Of a stretch of 64,000 nucleotides of DNA, positions 47,119-58,573 are shown one piece after another; positions within the stretch are counted from its first letter, which is position 1; the number at the start of each line of letters is the position of its first letter. The DNA lies in the NCBI GenBank assembly GCA_027943245.1, contig JANDJZ010000223.1, forward strand, positions 31,025 through 95,024, given 5' to 3'. The position numbers were made by a program, and so were the translations under genes. The notes beneath the pieces were generated by a model. The model saw nothing but the letters and a program-made list of their open reading frames with translations, was not told where the DNA came from and searched no databases. This DNA is from Acanthamoeba sp. SK_2022b. Lineage: Eukaryota > Discosea > Longamoebia > Acanthamoebidae.

Positions 47119-50100
47119 TTAATTGGATAGCTGGATGGTGGGCTGCAATACCACCTCCTCCTGGGATGGCTGGGCGGCGGACATGGCCTGCTTCTCAAGG
47201 ACGACCTCGACGAGGATGGCCTCGGCGCTGCACGTCCCCTCGTCGTCTGTGCAGTAGTAGATGTTTGCCTCCCACTCAAGCGTCTCACTCTTCTGCGCGT
47301 CGTCATCCCTGTCGCTGTGCACACGCACACGCACACGCACACGCACACGCACACGCAAACACATAACAAGATTCAGGTCTAGATAAGAGCAGCCATCAGC
47401 GGTTCCTCCTTACCTGACGCGCAGCCTAACGACCACGTCTTCGATGGTCTCGGTGTTGAACCTGCCCTTGACGAACGTGAACTCGCTGAACAACACAGAC
47501 GGCTGACCTGTCTCGTTCCATAGCGAGGTCGAGAGGAGTGTGGGTGACCTCGCCTTAACCCCTCACATGCGACTGCCTGGCAAAGTTGCAGGCGGGGCAC
47601 ACGCACGCGCACGCGCACACGCACACGAACAGAGAGAGCGAGCTGAGGTTTACCCTGTGGCGTGACGAGCTGCCACTGCGAGGGCGCGTCGGGAGTGAAG
47701 TGGTGGCCGGCGGGAGGGATCGCGGCGGTCTTCACTCGGATCGTGACCTCGCCCGAAGGCGGGACGACGAACGGGCCCTGACGCGTGAGCGTGGCCCTGC
47801 TCCTGTTCACCAGACGCTTGAGGGGCTGTCCAAACACACGGCGTGTGGGTGCAGTCAGAGATTGGCCAATCCTCGCGTCGCGACCACCAGGCGCAGAACG
47901 AACCTGGGCCTGCGCGGCACTGCTGGCGGGCGGCGCGGGCGAGGTCGCCGCCGGGAAGCCGGTCAGGGCGAGCGTGCGCACCGAAGCCGTGTCGACATCA
48001 ACCACCTTGCAGTCGCAGACCGGTTAGCCTCACTCATCCTTTATCTTCTCGATATTTATTAATAATTACGATAAAAGAAATAATTAAATAAAAAGAGACT
48101 ATTTAAAAGAGAAAGGTACCCGGATGGCGTGGTTGTTGGTGTCGCATACAAAGAGCGTCTTGCCGTCCGCGGTCACGCACGCTCCTGAGGGCTCGTAGAA
48201 CTGTGCCTCGGCCCCGCTACCTGCTCGCCGTGTTCAACATGCTATGCGTCAGCAGCCACCTTGCGTACTGGCCTTTTGCGTGTGTGGGGGGAGAGGCAAG
48301 CCGCTGACCGTCGCTGAGCCCGGGCTTGCCGTTGCCCAGCCAGAAGGAGATCACGTTCGTGGCGGGGTCGAGCAGCTTCACCTTGTGGTTGTACGTGTCC
48401 GTCGTGACCACCCTGTCGAGCCCGCCCGCGACCCAGCACACGCCCAGCGGGTGCTGCAGCCGGGCGTCCCTCGCCTTCCCCTCCTTATCACCGTAGGCAA
48501 ACTGGGAAAAGGGCGCCGCGACCGACCGTTCGGCCGTCAGCCCCTTGCGTGCGCGTGTGTGAGAGTGAAGGGGGGGGGTGTACGAGGTTCTTGGGGTCGA
48601 TGTCGCCGCCGACGATGGTGCGGGTCTTGCCGTTGGTTCGGTGGATGGCACGAACGGTGCTGCTCTCCGCGTCGGCGATGAAGATCTCGGTCGGACCCAC
48701 GCTCAGGCCCGAAGGCTGAGCCCACGACGCTGTCCCCATTCCAGAGTCGTGAGACACGCACTGGGACACACGGACAACGGCGACAGAGACAGCAAGGTCA
48801 CACAGGAGAGAGAGAGAGAGAGAGATTGACCAAACCTTTCAGGCGGTTGGTGTTGTTTCTGTTCATCTCCTGGCCGTCGCCGGAGTAGTTGGTCGCGACA
48901 CCGGAATCGAGCGAGACCTCCCAGATCTGATGGGTGCCAGCCATGGCCACGAACAGCTGCTGACCTTTTTTGGTTCATCGGTTGAGCCACCAGTTCGGCA
49001 GAGTCGCACATCGCACGCACACGCGGGATAGAAAAAGCGGCACCGTCCGAAGAGAGCGCGACGTCCCAGGGAGTCGAGAGTTGCTGCTCGCTGCCCGACT
49101 TGCCGCCCACAAAGTCGTTGCCCTGGGTGCCGTCGCCCGCGATGGTCGCCACGGTCTTGGCCTAACTCACGACGCGCAATACATTACTACCTTCGCAAGG
49201 AGGAGGACGACTGTCGTGGGCACCTTTAGGTCGACAACGCGTAGCGCGTGGTTCTCGGCATCGGCGACGTAGAGCCGTTCGTGTTGGTCTGACCGAGCGC
49301 ATTAGAAAGGAAAATAAAAATGAATAAAAACGAATAGAAATAAAAAATAATAAATAAATGAGGTGAGTACTGGCCGTAGAGCCAACACGAACCGGTCTTG
49401 TGGTAGGCCAATCCCTGAAGGCGATTGAACTTGGCATCGGTGTAGCTGCCGTCCTTGAAGCCCAGCGCGCCCTTCGTTCCGATTTGGTCGAGGAAGGCGC
49501 CCTGGAGGTCGGTCACCACGATTCGGTGGTTGTTGGAATCCGAGATGAACAGCCGGCCGCCGACGTTGTCGATCGCGATCTTGCCCGGATACAGCAGCGG
49601 AGACGTCGTGGGCTGCACACCAGTTGCCCGAGTCCCTGTCAGGGCTCGGCGCCAAGTGGGGAGCACGCCGTACACGCACGCGCACACGCACGCGCACACA
49701 GCGTACGGATTTGTTCTTTTCCAAAAGGGCGGGGAGGGCGTGGTTGCTGAACTGGCTCTCGTCGAATGAGTCCAGGGCCACGGTGATGAACTCGTCCACG
49801 GCCGCCTTGTTGCCTTCGCCCGTGAAGAGCGCCAACTGTCGGCACGACCCGACCCGACACAAGATATACGCACACAATGAGTGGCTCTATGATTGGTGTA
49901 GCGAGGGAGCTCCGCAACGCCGACACGGCGCCGTACCGGCTTGAGGTCGGGTCCGACGAGCATGAGCGTCGGCCAGCAGTGGATATCGTAGGCGTTCCAC
50001 AAGACCAAATCCGCGTCGTTCTATAGACCGTTTGTTACCAACGAAGAGTGAGCCAGCATCGGGTCGCTGGAGAAGCAAGCATCGGCAGAATTGTCCAGGA

Positions 50101-50642
50101 ACCGTACCACAACAGGATGGTGAATGTCGTAACGCATCACGGCTTGCTTGATCGCCTCGTTGTCCTTCTCGCTGGTGATCAGATAATGCGTTGTGGTGAG
50201 ATTGGACGGTCGAGCCCGCGACGCGGAGACACGGTGATCGACGTACTTTTCGAACTTGGCCGAGTGCACGCCGACAAAGACCACCGCGCGGTCGGCGTAC
50301 TTGTGCTCGAGTTCGGCGAGCTCGGGGAGCACGTGGATGCAGTTGATGCAGCAGAAGGTCCAGAAGCTAGAGGCAGACAAAGACGGAGGAGAGGGAGAGC
50401 GAGACAAGTTTGCCAGCCGGCCAGTCACAGCGTCAGCCAGGCGAGACCCACCATCACGCGGTGATCCTGGGTGAGCCGTACTCAAGGACAGCGAGCTTGC
50501 CACGCAGGTCGTGGCCGAAGTTGAGCGGCCGAGAGAGGTTGAACCAGGTAGCTCCCTGTGGCAGCTCCAGCAACTCCTCTCTTCCTGCCAGGGCTCGCAC
50601 CTTGGCCAGGTGTGTCCGAATGGCCTGGGAAAGGCGTGGCAT
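47119..50642 (-). CDS. NHLRC2: NHLRC2: thioredoxin-like domain, NHL propeller and C-terminal beta domain
   Basis: The ATG at 50642 gives [20 protein letters not shown]; an upstream exon starting at ATG 50823 (MYATPWMQRQSRAIYVALRY) is possible. [13 protein letters not shown] begins the thioredoxin-like domain, with the active-site-like [16 protein letters not shown] and [12 protein letters not shown], then [17 protein letters not shown]. The NHL propeller follows: [84 protein letters not shown], and [21 protein letters not shown] beta-rich end (VEEVVLQ-like, [16 protein letters not shown]) closes at 47119-47121. The order and blocks match animal NHLRC2 throughout. The animal protein is essential in development and linked to fibrosis; its molecular role is unresolved. 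More than fifteen exons. Confidence 0.92.
47320..47356. repeat. (CACACG)n hexanucleotide array
   Basis: About six units in the last intron of NHLRC2; GU/GC-rich in the sense RNA. Confidence 0.9.
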
Positions 50643-50947
50643 AGCGATGAGCAGCTGCCCCGTCCATGGTACAAACAAAGGGGGCAAGTGCCTCAGTTCG
50701 TTCGTCCTGGAGCGTGAGCTGCTTGAGGGCGCCCTGCAGTTCAAGACTCAAGCTCTGCACTGCATACCGAAGGGCAACGTAAATCGCACGAGATTGGCGT
50801 TGCATCCAAGGAGTAGCGTACATTGATCTTTGAAAGGGGCGTCCATGGTTAATCGATTAAATCAATTGGACAGAGAAGCAATAAATAAATCTGATAAAAA
50901 TTGTGCCGTTGGTTGCCCAATAAAAACTAGCACTTCCCAGACGCCCT

Positions 50948-50963
50948 TCACACCATGGTGTGA
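50948..50963. repeat. 16-bp perfect palindrome TCACACCATGGTGTGA
   Basis: Self-complementary over all 16 bases and closely followed by a small stem CCACT/AGTGG. It lies near the left edge of the low-GC island. Confidence 0.9.
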
Positions 50964-51287
50964 GACCACTGTAGAGTGGAAGCACTGACATATCAGCAAA
51001 CCTCATTGGAGTACATGGTGCGCAAGAGGCATAAACCAAATGCACAGATATAGAGGATGCACTGGGTGGGTGACAGCCAATGCAACAACCAGGCACCTGC
51101 CAGCCTAAGGCAGTCATATCTATATGCCATCTACTGATCTAAATTGGGTAGGACCAGCTGTCAAAACACCCAGTCACACCCCAAGTGTATAGGATACAAT
51201 GTATATTCCATCTCTCCAGTGAGATGAATCAGGAGTCAGGAGCACAAGGAGAAAGCACAGGCAAAGGAAGAGTCTGAGTTGGAAGTC

Positions 51288-51437
51288 ATGATGGAGCTGG
51301 AGGAGAGCCTGAGTGGAGAGGACAAAGAGGAGGTGGAAGAGCCTGGTCCAACTGAGTTGCTTCTCCCTTATCAATCCTTGCCTGTCAAGGACAGGGCAGC
51401 ATTCTTGCTCCGCTACTCCCTTGAACAACAAGTATGA
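51288..51437 (+). CDS. Short acidic open frame in the low-GC island
   Basis: Tandem ATGs at 51288 and 51291 open MMELEESLSGEDKEEVEEP, then LLLPYQSLPVKDRAAFLLRY, stop 51435-51437; the frame stays open upstream to about 51222. Protein-like composition with an acidic helix and an amphipathic end, but only 49 codons. Could be a terminal exon fragment. Family not recognised. Confidence 0.25.
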   Translation: MMELEESLSGEDKEEVEEPGPTELLLPYQSLPVKDRAAFLLRYSLEQQV

Positions 51438-51655
51438 TTTCTTCTTCTTTTCTCTATTTTTCCTTAAAAATTTATGGGTTTTTTTTTGTAATCCGCATTA
51501 GATTTGGTTTTGAGTGTTGTTTGCACACTTTGACAATCCAACACACATCAGGTTGTTGAGAGTTGCATATTTTCTTCAGTTTTAGTCACACAGAGGTGCA
51601 TTTTAGGGCATTAATCATTGTTTTGCAGCTGATCTTCTTGCTTTCACACACTGGC

Positions 51656-51673
51656 ATGTGTCAGATGACACAT
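51656..51673. repeat. Inverted repeat ATGTGTCA-GA-TGACACAT
   Basis: Two perfect 8-base arms around GA, centred about 35 bp upstream of the left-unit TATA box, a position suited to a dimeric binding site (inference). Confidence 0.85.
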
Positions 51674-51697
51674 CACAGATTAGACACACTCACAATC

Positions 51698-51905
51698 CAC
51701 TATAATAATAAAGGCTGCAAGCAGCCCTCAAACACTTGCCAAAGTCACTGTACTTCTAAACATTTCCCATCATCCATTGCCACCTCCCAGCTACAGCAAT
51801 ACCCATCTACTCAAGGCCTTGGAAGTTGAAACGCACAAATTTCAAAAGAAACATCCATGAATTGCCATCATTGCCATCCCCCACTGACCAAGACAAAGTA
51901 ATATC
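51698..51905 (+). repeat. Left copy of an inverted, diverged TATA-plus-leader repeat
   Basis: CCACTATAATAATAAAGGC at 51697 begins a block that matches the reverse complement of about 54188-53995. Shared landmarks in the same order are CCTCCCAGCTA, CCTTGGAAGTTGAAA / CCTTGAAAGTGAAA, ACAAATTTCAAAAGAAACATC, and ACCAAGACAAAGTAA. Similarity ends near the first possible start codon of each unit. Confidence 0.75.
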
Positions 51906-51979
51906 CCACAGCAGAAGCCCACACCAAATACACCAAGCATCACAACATTCACTTCAACCCAAACCAGGTGACTGTCACA

Positions 51980-52258
51980 ATGGCCACCCCAGGCACATGG
52001 ACACCCACACTTGAGGACACCAACAGACTATGCTTGCTCTACAAGCTGGTCCTCTTCCAAGTACTAACAAACATGTGGCAAGATCATGGATCATCACTAC
52101 AGCAAGCTACCAGATGGCAGGATGGCGCCCTGGCTCACTATCCAGTTCAAGACAGCCAGCAGCATGGCCAAGGCCTTGAAGACCAACAGTCTGTACCCCA
52201 AGATAAAGAGCCAGCAACGCAGTGGCAAGAACACCCAAAATGCTCTCACAGTGGCCCC
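51980..52258 (+). CDS. Open frame downstream of the left leader (unknown)
   Basis: ATG 51980 opens MATPGTWTPTLEDTNRLCLL, then YKLVLFQVLTNMWQ, and runs to a TAA at about 52258. After NMWQ another frame (ATG 52086, MDHHYSKLPDGRMAPW) looks more protein-like, suggesting a frameshift or splice. Further right an open stretch from 52262 to 52426 has CPNCQDTG...CTKC and a hydrophobic LNWAMLVLLAVVGL. Nothing is recognisable; this may be decayed coding sequence. Confidence 0.25.
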
Positions 52259-53251
52259 TAACTACCCTGCCCAAACTGCCAGGACACAGGACAGGATACC
52301 CCCAACACCTGCACCAAGTGTCACCCAACCACTCACAAGCTCAACTGGGCAATGCTGGTGCTCCTTGCTGTAGTGGGCCTACCTCAGGCGGCAGCTGTAC
52401 CCCACAGCAAAACATTCACTTACTAAAGTCTTGGCTACCCCTTCTGGGACTCTACCTCAAATCTTACACACATCATATCTGATTCTTTCTCTTTTTCACC
52501 TCCTTGACTTTTTGCTCCCTCCCATTAGCCACTTATCAAGAACCTGTTCTCCCACATTCAACCTTCCTTCACAACATGAACATTCCTTACAACTCTGAGT
52601 ATGCCACCCAGCACCTTTCCAAGAACCACAGCATTGGAATCTACATCACCCCTTCTGCAGTCAACCTTGCTGCATCCATCTCTGCACTCTCATCCTCCCT
52701 CACTCTTTGCCATCAGCACCCTCACCTTCCACTACTCAACTGTATGCTACTCTGATGCTTGTCTTCACATCAGTGGCTTCTTTGTTCTAATGTTCTTCTC
52801 TATTACAACATTATATCTCCTTCAACTAGCTCCTAACCAGCATCATCTTCCCCTCCACACCCAACTCCTACAAACACCATCTATGATGCCAACCCAACCT
52901 ACAGCACTTGCCCTAACCAACTTCTACTGGTACGTTCTGCCCTCCAGCCACCAAGCTCCAGGTTTTGAAAAATCCTGGCAAGGACTACACCACCCAGGCC
53001 ATGCACTTACTTGCCTGCAGCATGGATGACATGAGCCTTGGGAGCCTCATCTCCTTCTTTGATGAGCTTGACCCATCCATCCTGACCGCATACTCCCCAC
53101 CATCCTCCATCCTCCCTCTGGCAGGGGCACTCATCTTGGTAAACCCTTCTCAGCAGCCCTCAATAAAACTTCACTTCCTTCACAGTTTGCCCATATAAGT
53201 TTTTGTTATTGCCATTTCTTCTCCCATAAGCTGAAGTCTGGCACTGTTTTG

Positions 53252-54020
53252 TTACTTGTTGTTTCTTATCTGAGCATGTGTGCCAGTCTGTTGATAGCTG
53301 TGGTGCTGTCCCTTTGTTGATTTTTGGCTGCGCTGTCCTTGCCTGGGCACCTTTCCTTTAGCAAGGGGGATCACCCTGTCAAGTGCTGTCTGGATGCTCT
53401 CTATTAGCCCTTTGTAGGTGTTCTGGCACTTTTGGTCTCTTCTTGTGTTAGCCTCCTCTGCTGGCTGTGCCAGCAGTTGCAGCTGTTCCTGCAGGGCCAT
53501 GCATTGGGGTGCATGGGTGTGTCAGTGGAGAGGGTGAGGCTGACTAGCGTGGTCTGTGTGCATTGGGGCTGGTAGTATTTCTGTATGGGTGACCCACAGA
53601 TGAGGATGGTGTCTCTCCTGGCTGGTTTGTCATGGCAGTTGCCTTTGTCATTCATTGCTGGTGATTTGTCTTGGCTGGTTGCCAACCAGATAGCTTGGTC
53701 TCTGGGTCAGGGGCTTTATGGGGGGTAACTGCAGTTGGTGTGGCATATGGCAGAATTGGGCCTTTTGGCTTTATTGGTACAAATTGTGCTATTGTTTGTA
53801 GTGCTTTTGTTGCTCTGGGGTCTGTCAGTGGGGGGTGTATGGGGGCTGTTTGGGTGGGTGGAGGGGCTGCATTATGAATGTTAGCATTTTTTTGATCTGG
53901 GACTGGTTTAGCAACATAGTGTTCTGTATGTGGGGTCTTGTTGTGTGGGGTGGGCTGTTTCTGGCCTTGTTGAGATTTATTGGTGGGGGGAGCGTTTGGG
54001 GTGAGGTCCATGAGGTACAT
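53252..54020 (-). CDS. Two open frames downstream of the right leader (unknown)
   Basis: ATG 54020 opens a 122-codon Pro/Thr/Asn-rich frame (MYLMDLTPNAPPTNKSQQG ... ETKLSGWQPAKTNHQQ) ending near 53652. A second frame from ATG 53500 (MALQEQLQLLAQPAEEANTR, ESIQTALDRVIPLAKGKVP) ends at 53252. They could be two genes or exons of one. The first has the look of a disordered structural or linker protein, the second of a helical one. No family recognised. Confidence 0.3.
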
Positions 54021-54188
54021 TTTACTTTGTTCTTGGTTGGTGGGGGGTAATTTTGATGTTTCTATTGAAATTTGTTTTCACTTTCAAGGTGTGGGGTGGG
54101 AGCCTAGGGTGGATGGGTGTGTCCCTAGCTGGGAGGTTGTGGTGTATGTGGGATTGGTTGAGAGCTGCTTGGCCTTTATTTTATAGTG
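53995..54188 (-). repeat. Right copy of the inverted TATA-plus-leader repeat
   Basis: On the minus strand CCACTATAAAATAAAGGCC starts the block homologous to 51698-51905 and ends just before ATG 54020 and slightly beyond. The two copies are diverged by many substitutions and small indels, so the duplication is not recent. Confidence 0.75.
54180..54186 (-). promoter_or_regulatory. TATA box of the right unit
   Basis: TATAAAA on the minus strand about 160 bp before ATG 54020. The equivalent TATAATAA of the left unit is at 51701. Such clear TATA boxes are not seen before most flanking genes. Confidence 0.5.
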
Positions 54189-54340
54189 GTAGGTGGGGAT
54201 ACCCTTAGTTACGTTTTCTTGACTGGTGCCTGAGTAAACTTGAAAAAGGCGAGGAAAAATAATGAGAAAAAGCAGTTTTGGCGGGAAGGACAAAAGTCGA
54301 ATTGACAAGATTAATCGTGCCGTAAGCAGCAACGAGAAGG

Positions 54341-57300
54341 ATGGAAAACGAGGTGCTGGCGAGATGCGTGCATCAGCTGGTTGCGAAATTTGTTTCTCCT
54401 CAGAACAGAGCTCAATATGAAAAGTATTTCGCATTGATTATGCACCTCATCAGCACGAATGCCAAGCAATCACTAGACAGAGACGAATCCCAGGTGATAG
54501 CGCGTATTCGGAAGACAGGTGAGTCTCACTTCCTCAATGAATTTATGTCGCTACTGTGAATTAAAACGTGACATCTTCACGATGGCAGTGAGCCGGGAGA
54601 AAGGCTTCGGAGAGGCTGCTCTGCTGGATCAATACCTCAATAAGCTCGATGCGTCGTCTTCACTGAGCAGTAACTGGGCCATCCTTTACCTGCTGGACCA
54701 ACTAAAGGGCGGCTTCAAAGACACGCCCGCCCAGACTGTCCCCTCCCTCGCCGCTCCCTCCTTCGCCGCTCCCTCCTTCACCGCTCCCTCCCTCGCCTCT
54801 CCCATCCTTCCGGTCCCACAAGAGCCGCCCGCCGCTCGCCCACGCAGACGGCCGTTGCTGACCGACCACCAAGAAGAGGTTACACTGGGCGCCATCCTCG
54901 AGGACACCCTCTACGTGCTGCAGGGAATTGAGGGCTCCGTAATTCGATACAACGACGAGTTGGACCGATTTGCCATCCCACCAGAGGTGGGCGCCCTTTC
55001 GCTTTGGCCGTCGTGTGAAGGGACACGGGCGCGTGTGGGAGTTCTTGGGCAGCTCAACTGACAGCGCTGTGTCGTGCGTCGACCACAGGCGAACGTGTCC
55101 ACTTCGATTCGGCAGCTCGTAGGTTGCGTGTGCGAGGTCGGGTGGCTGTGCAAGCGTCTGCGCGAAGCGATCGAATCCTCCGCCGCCCAGCCTGGCATCG
55201 TGGCCCAGGTAATGGGCGCCCTTCTTGACGAGTCGTCCAAGAGGTTTGCTGTTTAGCGGTAGACATCTGGGCTCATGGCTGGTGCATCGCTTTCATCACT
55301 CGCGCAGGGATTCTACTCGGCAGTGAAAATGGAGCTGACGGACTACTACCGCCTGCTGGCGGCCCTCGAGAACCAAATCGGGGAGGGCAGCGGTCTCACG
55401 CTACATCGCCTGCTGGCCTGGGTCAAGGGCCCTCTGGAGAAGCTGCAGATCCTCAACATACTCGTGGTATCCTTCATCTCTTCCTTCTCTCTCCTCTGAC
55501 GGCGCCAACGTCGATGTGCTCACCCAACATATGTTGTTGGTTGTTGGTTGTTGGTTGTTGGTTGTTGGTTGTTGGTTGTTGGTTGTTGGTTGTTGGTTGT
55601 TGGTTGTTGTTGTTGGAATAATCGCGCACAGGACAATATCAAGGGTAAACACGGAGGGGAGATGGCCTCTGCCGTCTACAAGCTGGTCTACCACGGCAGC
55701 AAGGTCTGGCGTTCGGTGGCGCTGAACGTGCTCAACCACACCGCCAAGCCCATCATCGCCATGATCCGCGCTTGGATGCTTGAGGTACCTAGGCGCACCA
55801 ACGCTGCCCCGGGCCAGTGAGCTCTCGGGCTTCGTTCGCTGACTTTCGCACGCCTCTCCCCACCTCGTGGGCCAGGGCACGCTCAACGACCCGTACCAAG
55901 AGTTTTTCGTTGCGTATGCTCCGGACGTGCCCGCCCACCAGCTCTGGCACGCCAAGTATCAGCTGCGACCAGAGGCGCTCCCTTCCTTCATCCTTCCCTC
56001 CCTGGCCAACAAGGTGCTCGCGCGTTAAAACCGTGCAGTGGCCAACGCGTGCGCGCGGACTGACCGGCCGACCGACAATGGCGTCTCTGTCGACAGATTC
56101 TGTTGATCGGCAAGTCGCACAATCTCATGAGGGAGTGCAGTGACAACGTGACCGACTTCTGGGGCATTGAGCGGGACGCGCTGAACCAGATCCTCCGAGG
56201 CGACATCGGGGAGCTTCGATCGGACGTGGAGTTGGTCGAGTTCTTCTCGTCTCTCGAGAGGTAAACGATACGCGCACGGCGCCATGTCTGGAACTGGCTA
56301 ACGGAGGCTTTTCGCGCGAACAGGGCCGTCTCCAAGGTGGAAACCGTCGTGAACAGGCGCGTGATGCAAGTGTTTATGGACAAGCACAAGTTCCTTCAGC
56401 ACTGCCTGGCCATCAAGCGATACCTGCTTCTCGGCCAGGGCGATTTCGTGACCTACCTCATGACCTCCATCAGGCACGCCTCTCCCCCCCCGCCGCTCCC
56501 TTTGCCTTGCCCGCTCTTGCCTGACCGCACTGCCTTTCTCTCCTTCTTGCTGCAGCTCTGACCTCAAGAAGCCATCCAGCACAATCTTCCGCCATAACCT
56601 TCTCGGTACGCGAGACTCTCTTCCTCTCCCCCTTCTCTCTCTCTCAGCCGCACTGACTGCTTAGCTCCGCGCCACGCATACTGCGTCCACGCCTAAACTC
56701 CGCAGGCACGCTTGACCGGGCCGTACGAAGCTCCAACGCACAATTCGACGATCCCGAAATCATCGACCGATTGGACGTCCGTTTGCTCGAGCAGGGAGTG
56801 GTGCGTCTGCCGCCATCGCGCGCCCCGTTGCCTCCCCCCGAGAGAGGCGCGGGTGAGTGTAGTTCAGCTCGGCAAGTGTGTTGACGTAACAAACCAACCG
56901 TCGACATGGCAGATGGAGGGAGTTGACGCAGGCAGCGGGTGGGCCGTGTTCTCGCTCGACTACCACGTCGACTTGCCGGTTTCGATCATCTTTACCCCCG
57001 AGGTGCGGTTGCGGCGATCCCCTTCTTCATGCAAACGAGCGAGGCCTCCGCCGGCTGGCAGCGCACAGCGCCGTGCTCACGCTTGCCGTGGCGGCACAGG
57101 CCATGAGCACCTATCGCATGCTGTTCAACTTCCTGTGGAGGATTCAGCACCTGCATCACTCGCTGGCCTCGATGTGGAAGAGGCACATCGGCTACTCGCG
57201 TCGACAGAACCAGAACCGCCAGTTTTCGCTCGAGACGCTGCGCCGGTCGTCCCCTGCTCCGGCCAAGGGCGGCCAGGACGATGGTGCATGCCCCTCTCTC

Positions 57301-58370
57301 CCCCCCCTCATTGCGACTTGTCTGCAGCGCCCGAGGTCGCTCACGCGGTGCGTCTGCTTCTGGCTGGTGAAGACGAGGACGAGATGGAGGACTACTACGC
57401 CGACGACAAGGAGACCGAGGGGCTGCTCCACCGATGCCGCATCTTCTCGCAGGAGATGCTCTTCTTCCTGTCCAACGTGCAGGGCTTCTTCATGGTACCG
57501 CCACATTTTTATTTATTGTAATTGTAATTGTAATTGTTATTAAATATTCTTTAATTCGTAAACAGATGGAAGTCATCGAACCCGCCTGGCAGCGATTCCA
57601 GAACGCAATCGTCACAGAATCGTCCAGTACGGCTCCTTTCTCCACATCAATCTTTTCATCCACAATCCCTTTATTTTAATTATCTATTTATTGATTTATT
57701 TAAATAATTATCAGTTATTGAAACCCGGGCTTGGTGATGCTGATTCCCTCTTGCTCGTTTTTGTGATGATGCCCAATAACCTCAACAGGCATCGAAGACT
57801 TCATCAGGTCGCACTCCGAGTTCCTCACGCAGATCGTGGAGCGGTGTCTGCTGTCGCCCACCAACGAGCAGGCCAAACGCACGCTGGGCCGCATGACCAG
57901 AATCTTCTCCATCATCGCGCACTGGGTGGCGATGCAGCGATCCATGCTCGGCAGCGGGCTCGATCTGGACACCGACGGCGCCAAAAAGAAGCAGGGAGAC
58001 ATCCAGCGCATCGGTACTCCTCGTTCCTCACTATTTTTTTTTATTTATTTATTTAAATTTATTATGTATTTATTCATAATTCAATTTATTGACAATTTTT
58101 TGTGTAGGCGCCGAGTACAAGCAGGCTGTGTCGGAGCTGCGCGTACTGATCACGCAGATCACGAACGGCAATGCCGCGTCGTCGGCGTCGCTCCTCCACC
58201 TCCGATTCCTCCTCGAGCGTCTCGACTTTAGCGGCTTCTACCCGCCCCTCTCGCTCCCCTCCTCGGTCTCCGCCTCGGCCGCCGCGGCCGTGCCCGCCAC
58301 GCCCATGACTGGCTCCGCCGCTGCCGAAGGCCGACGAACGGCCGCCGCTACCCGACGGCCCGTGACTTGA
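54341..58370 (+). CDS. Gamma-tubulin complex component 3 (GCP3/Spc98)
   Basis: Core subunit of the gamma-tubulin ring complex that nucleates microtubules. Start ATG 54341 ([20 protein letters not shown]). After a Pro/Ala-rich linker with [13 protein letters not shown] repeats comes the GRIP1 region: [65 protein letters not shown]2 follows: [59 protein letters not shown], and [39 protein letters not shown] and [15 protein letters not shown] close the fold. Stop 58368-58370. Blocks favour GCP3 over GCP2. About fourteen exons; several introns are AT-rich. Confidence 0.92.
55533..55615. repeat. (TTGTTGG)n heptanucleotide array
   Basis: About eleven heptamers in an intron of the GCP3 gene. Confidence 0.95.
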
Positions 58371-58573
58371 AACCTGGCCTCCTCGTGGTCTTGAGTGTGT
58401 CAGTCCAAAGCAAGAAGCTCTACAAGTTGCCCTCAACCCTTTCTTTTTATTTCTTTTTTTTTTGATTGTTTGATAGTTTTTCAAATGACGAATGGCGCGA
58501 TGCCACCTCTTCACGAGGCAAGAGGCCTTAGGACGGAGCTCGAGCTGTGCGCTGCGGTTGCCAACTGCCGAAG

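Larger units (their letters stand above)
50850..54200. other. Low-GC, strand-asymmetric island; candidate mobile or viral-derived insertion
   Basis: Between NHLRC2 and GCP3 the base composition drops visibly below that of all flanking genes. From about 51.6 to 53.2 kb the plus strand is C/A/T-rich and G-poor; from about 53.2 to 54.2 kb the plus strand is G/T-rich, so the minus strand is C/A-rich. The switch point is at about 53.2 kb. Short open frames follow the C/A-rich strand on each side, so transcription would converge. Both units start with a related TATA-plus-leader sequence. Palindromes lie near the left part. No protein is recognisable, and no GT-AG intron pattern like that of neighbouring genes is obvious. 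Could be a decayed transposon, an integrated virus fragment or a pair of inverted repeat-family copies. Confidence 0.5.

Noticed and set aside
50482..50823. Upstream ATG at 50823 as the NHLRC2 start
   Set aside because: The frame from 50823 does not continue into the conserved thioredoxin-like part without an intron I cannot place. ATG 50642 is in frame, so it was preferred, though the longer form stays possible.
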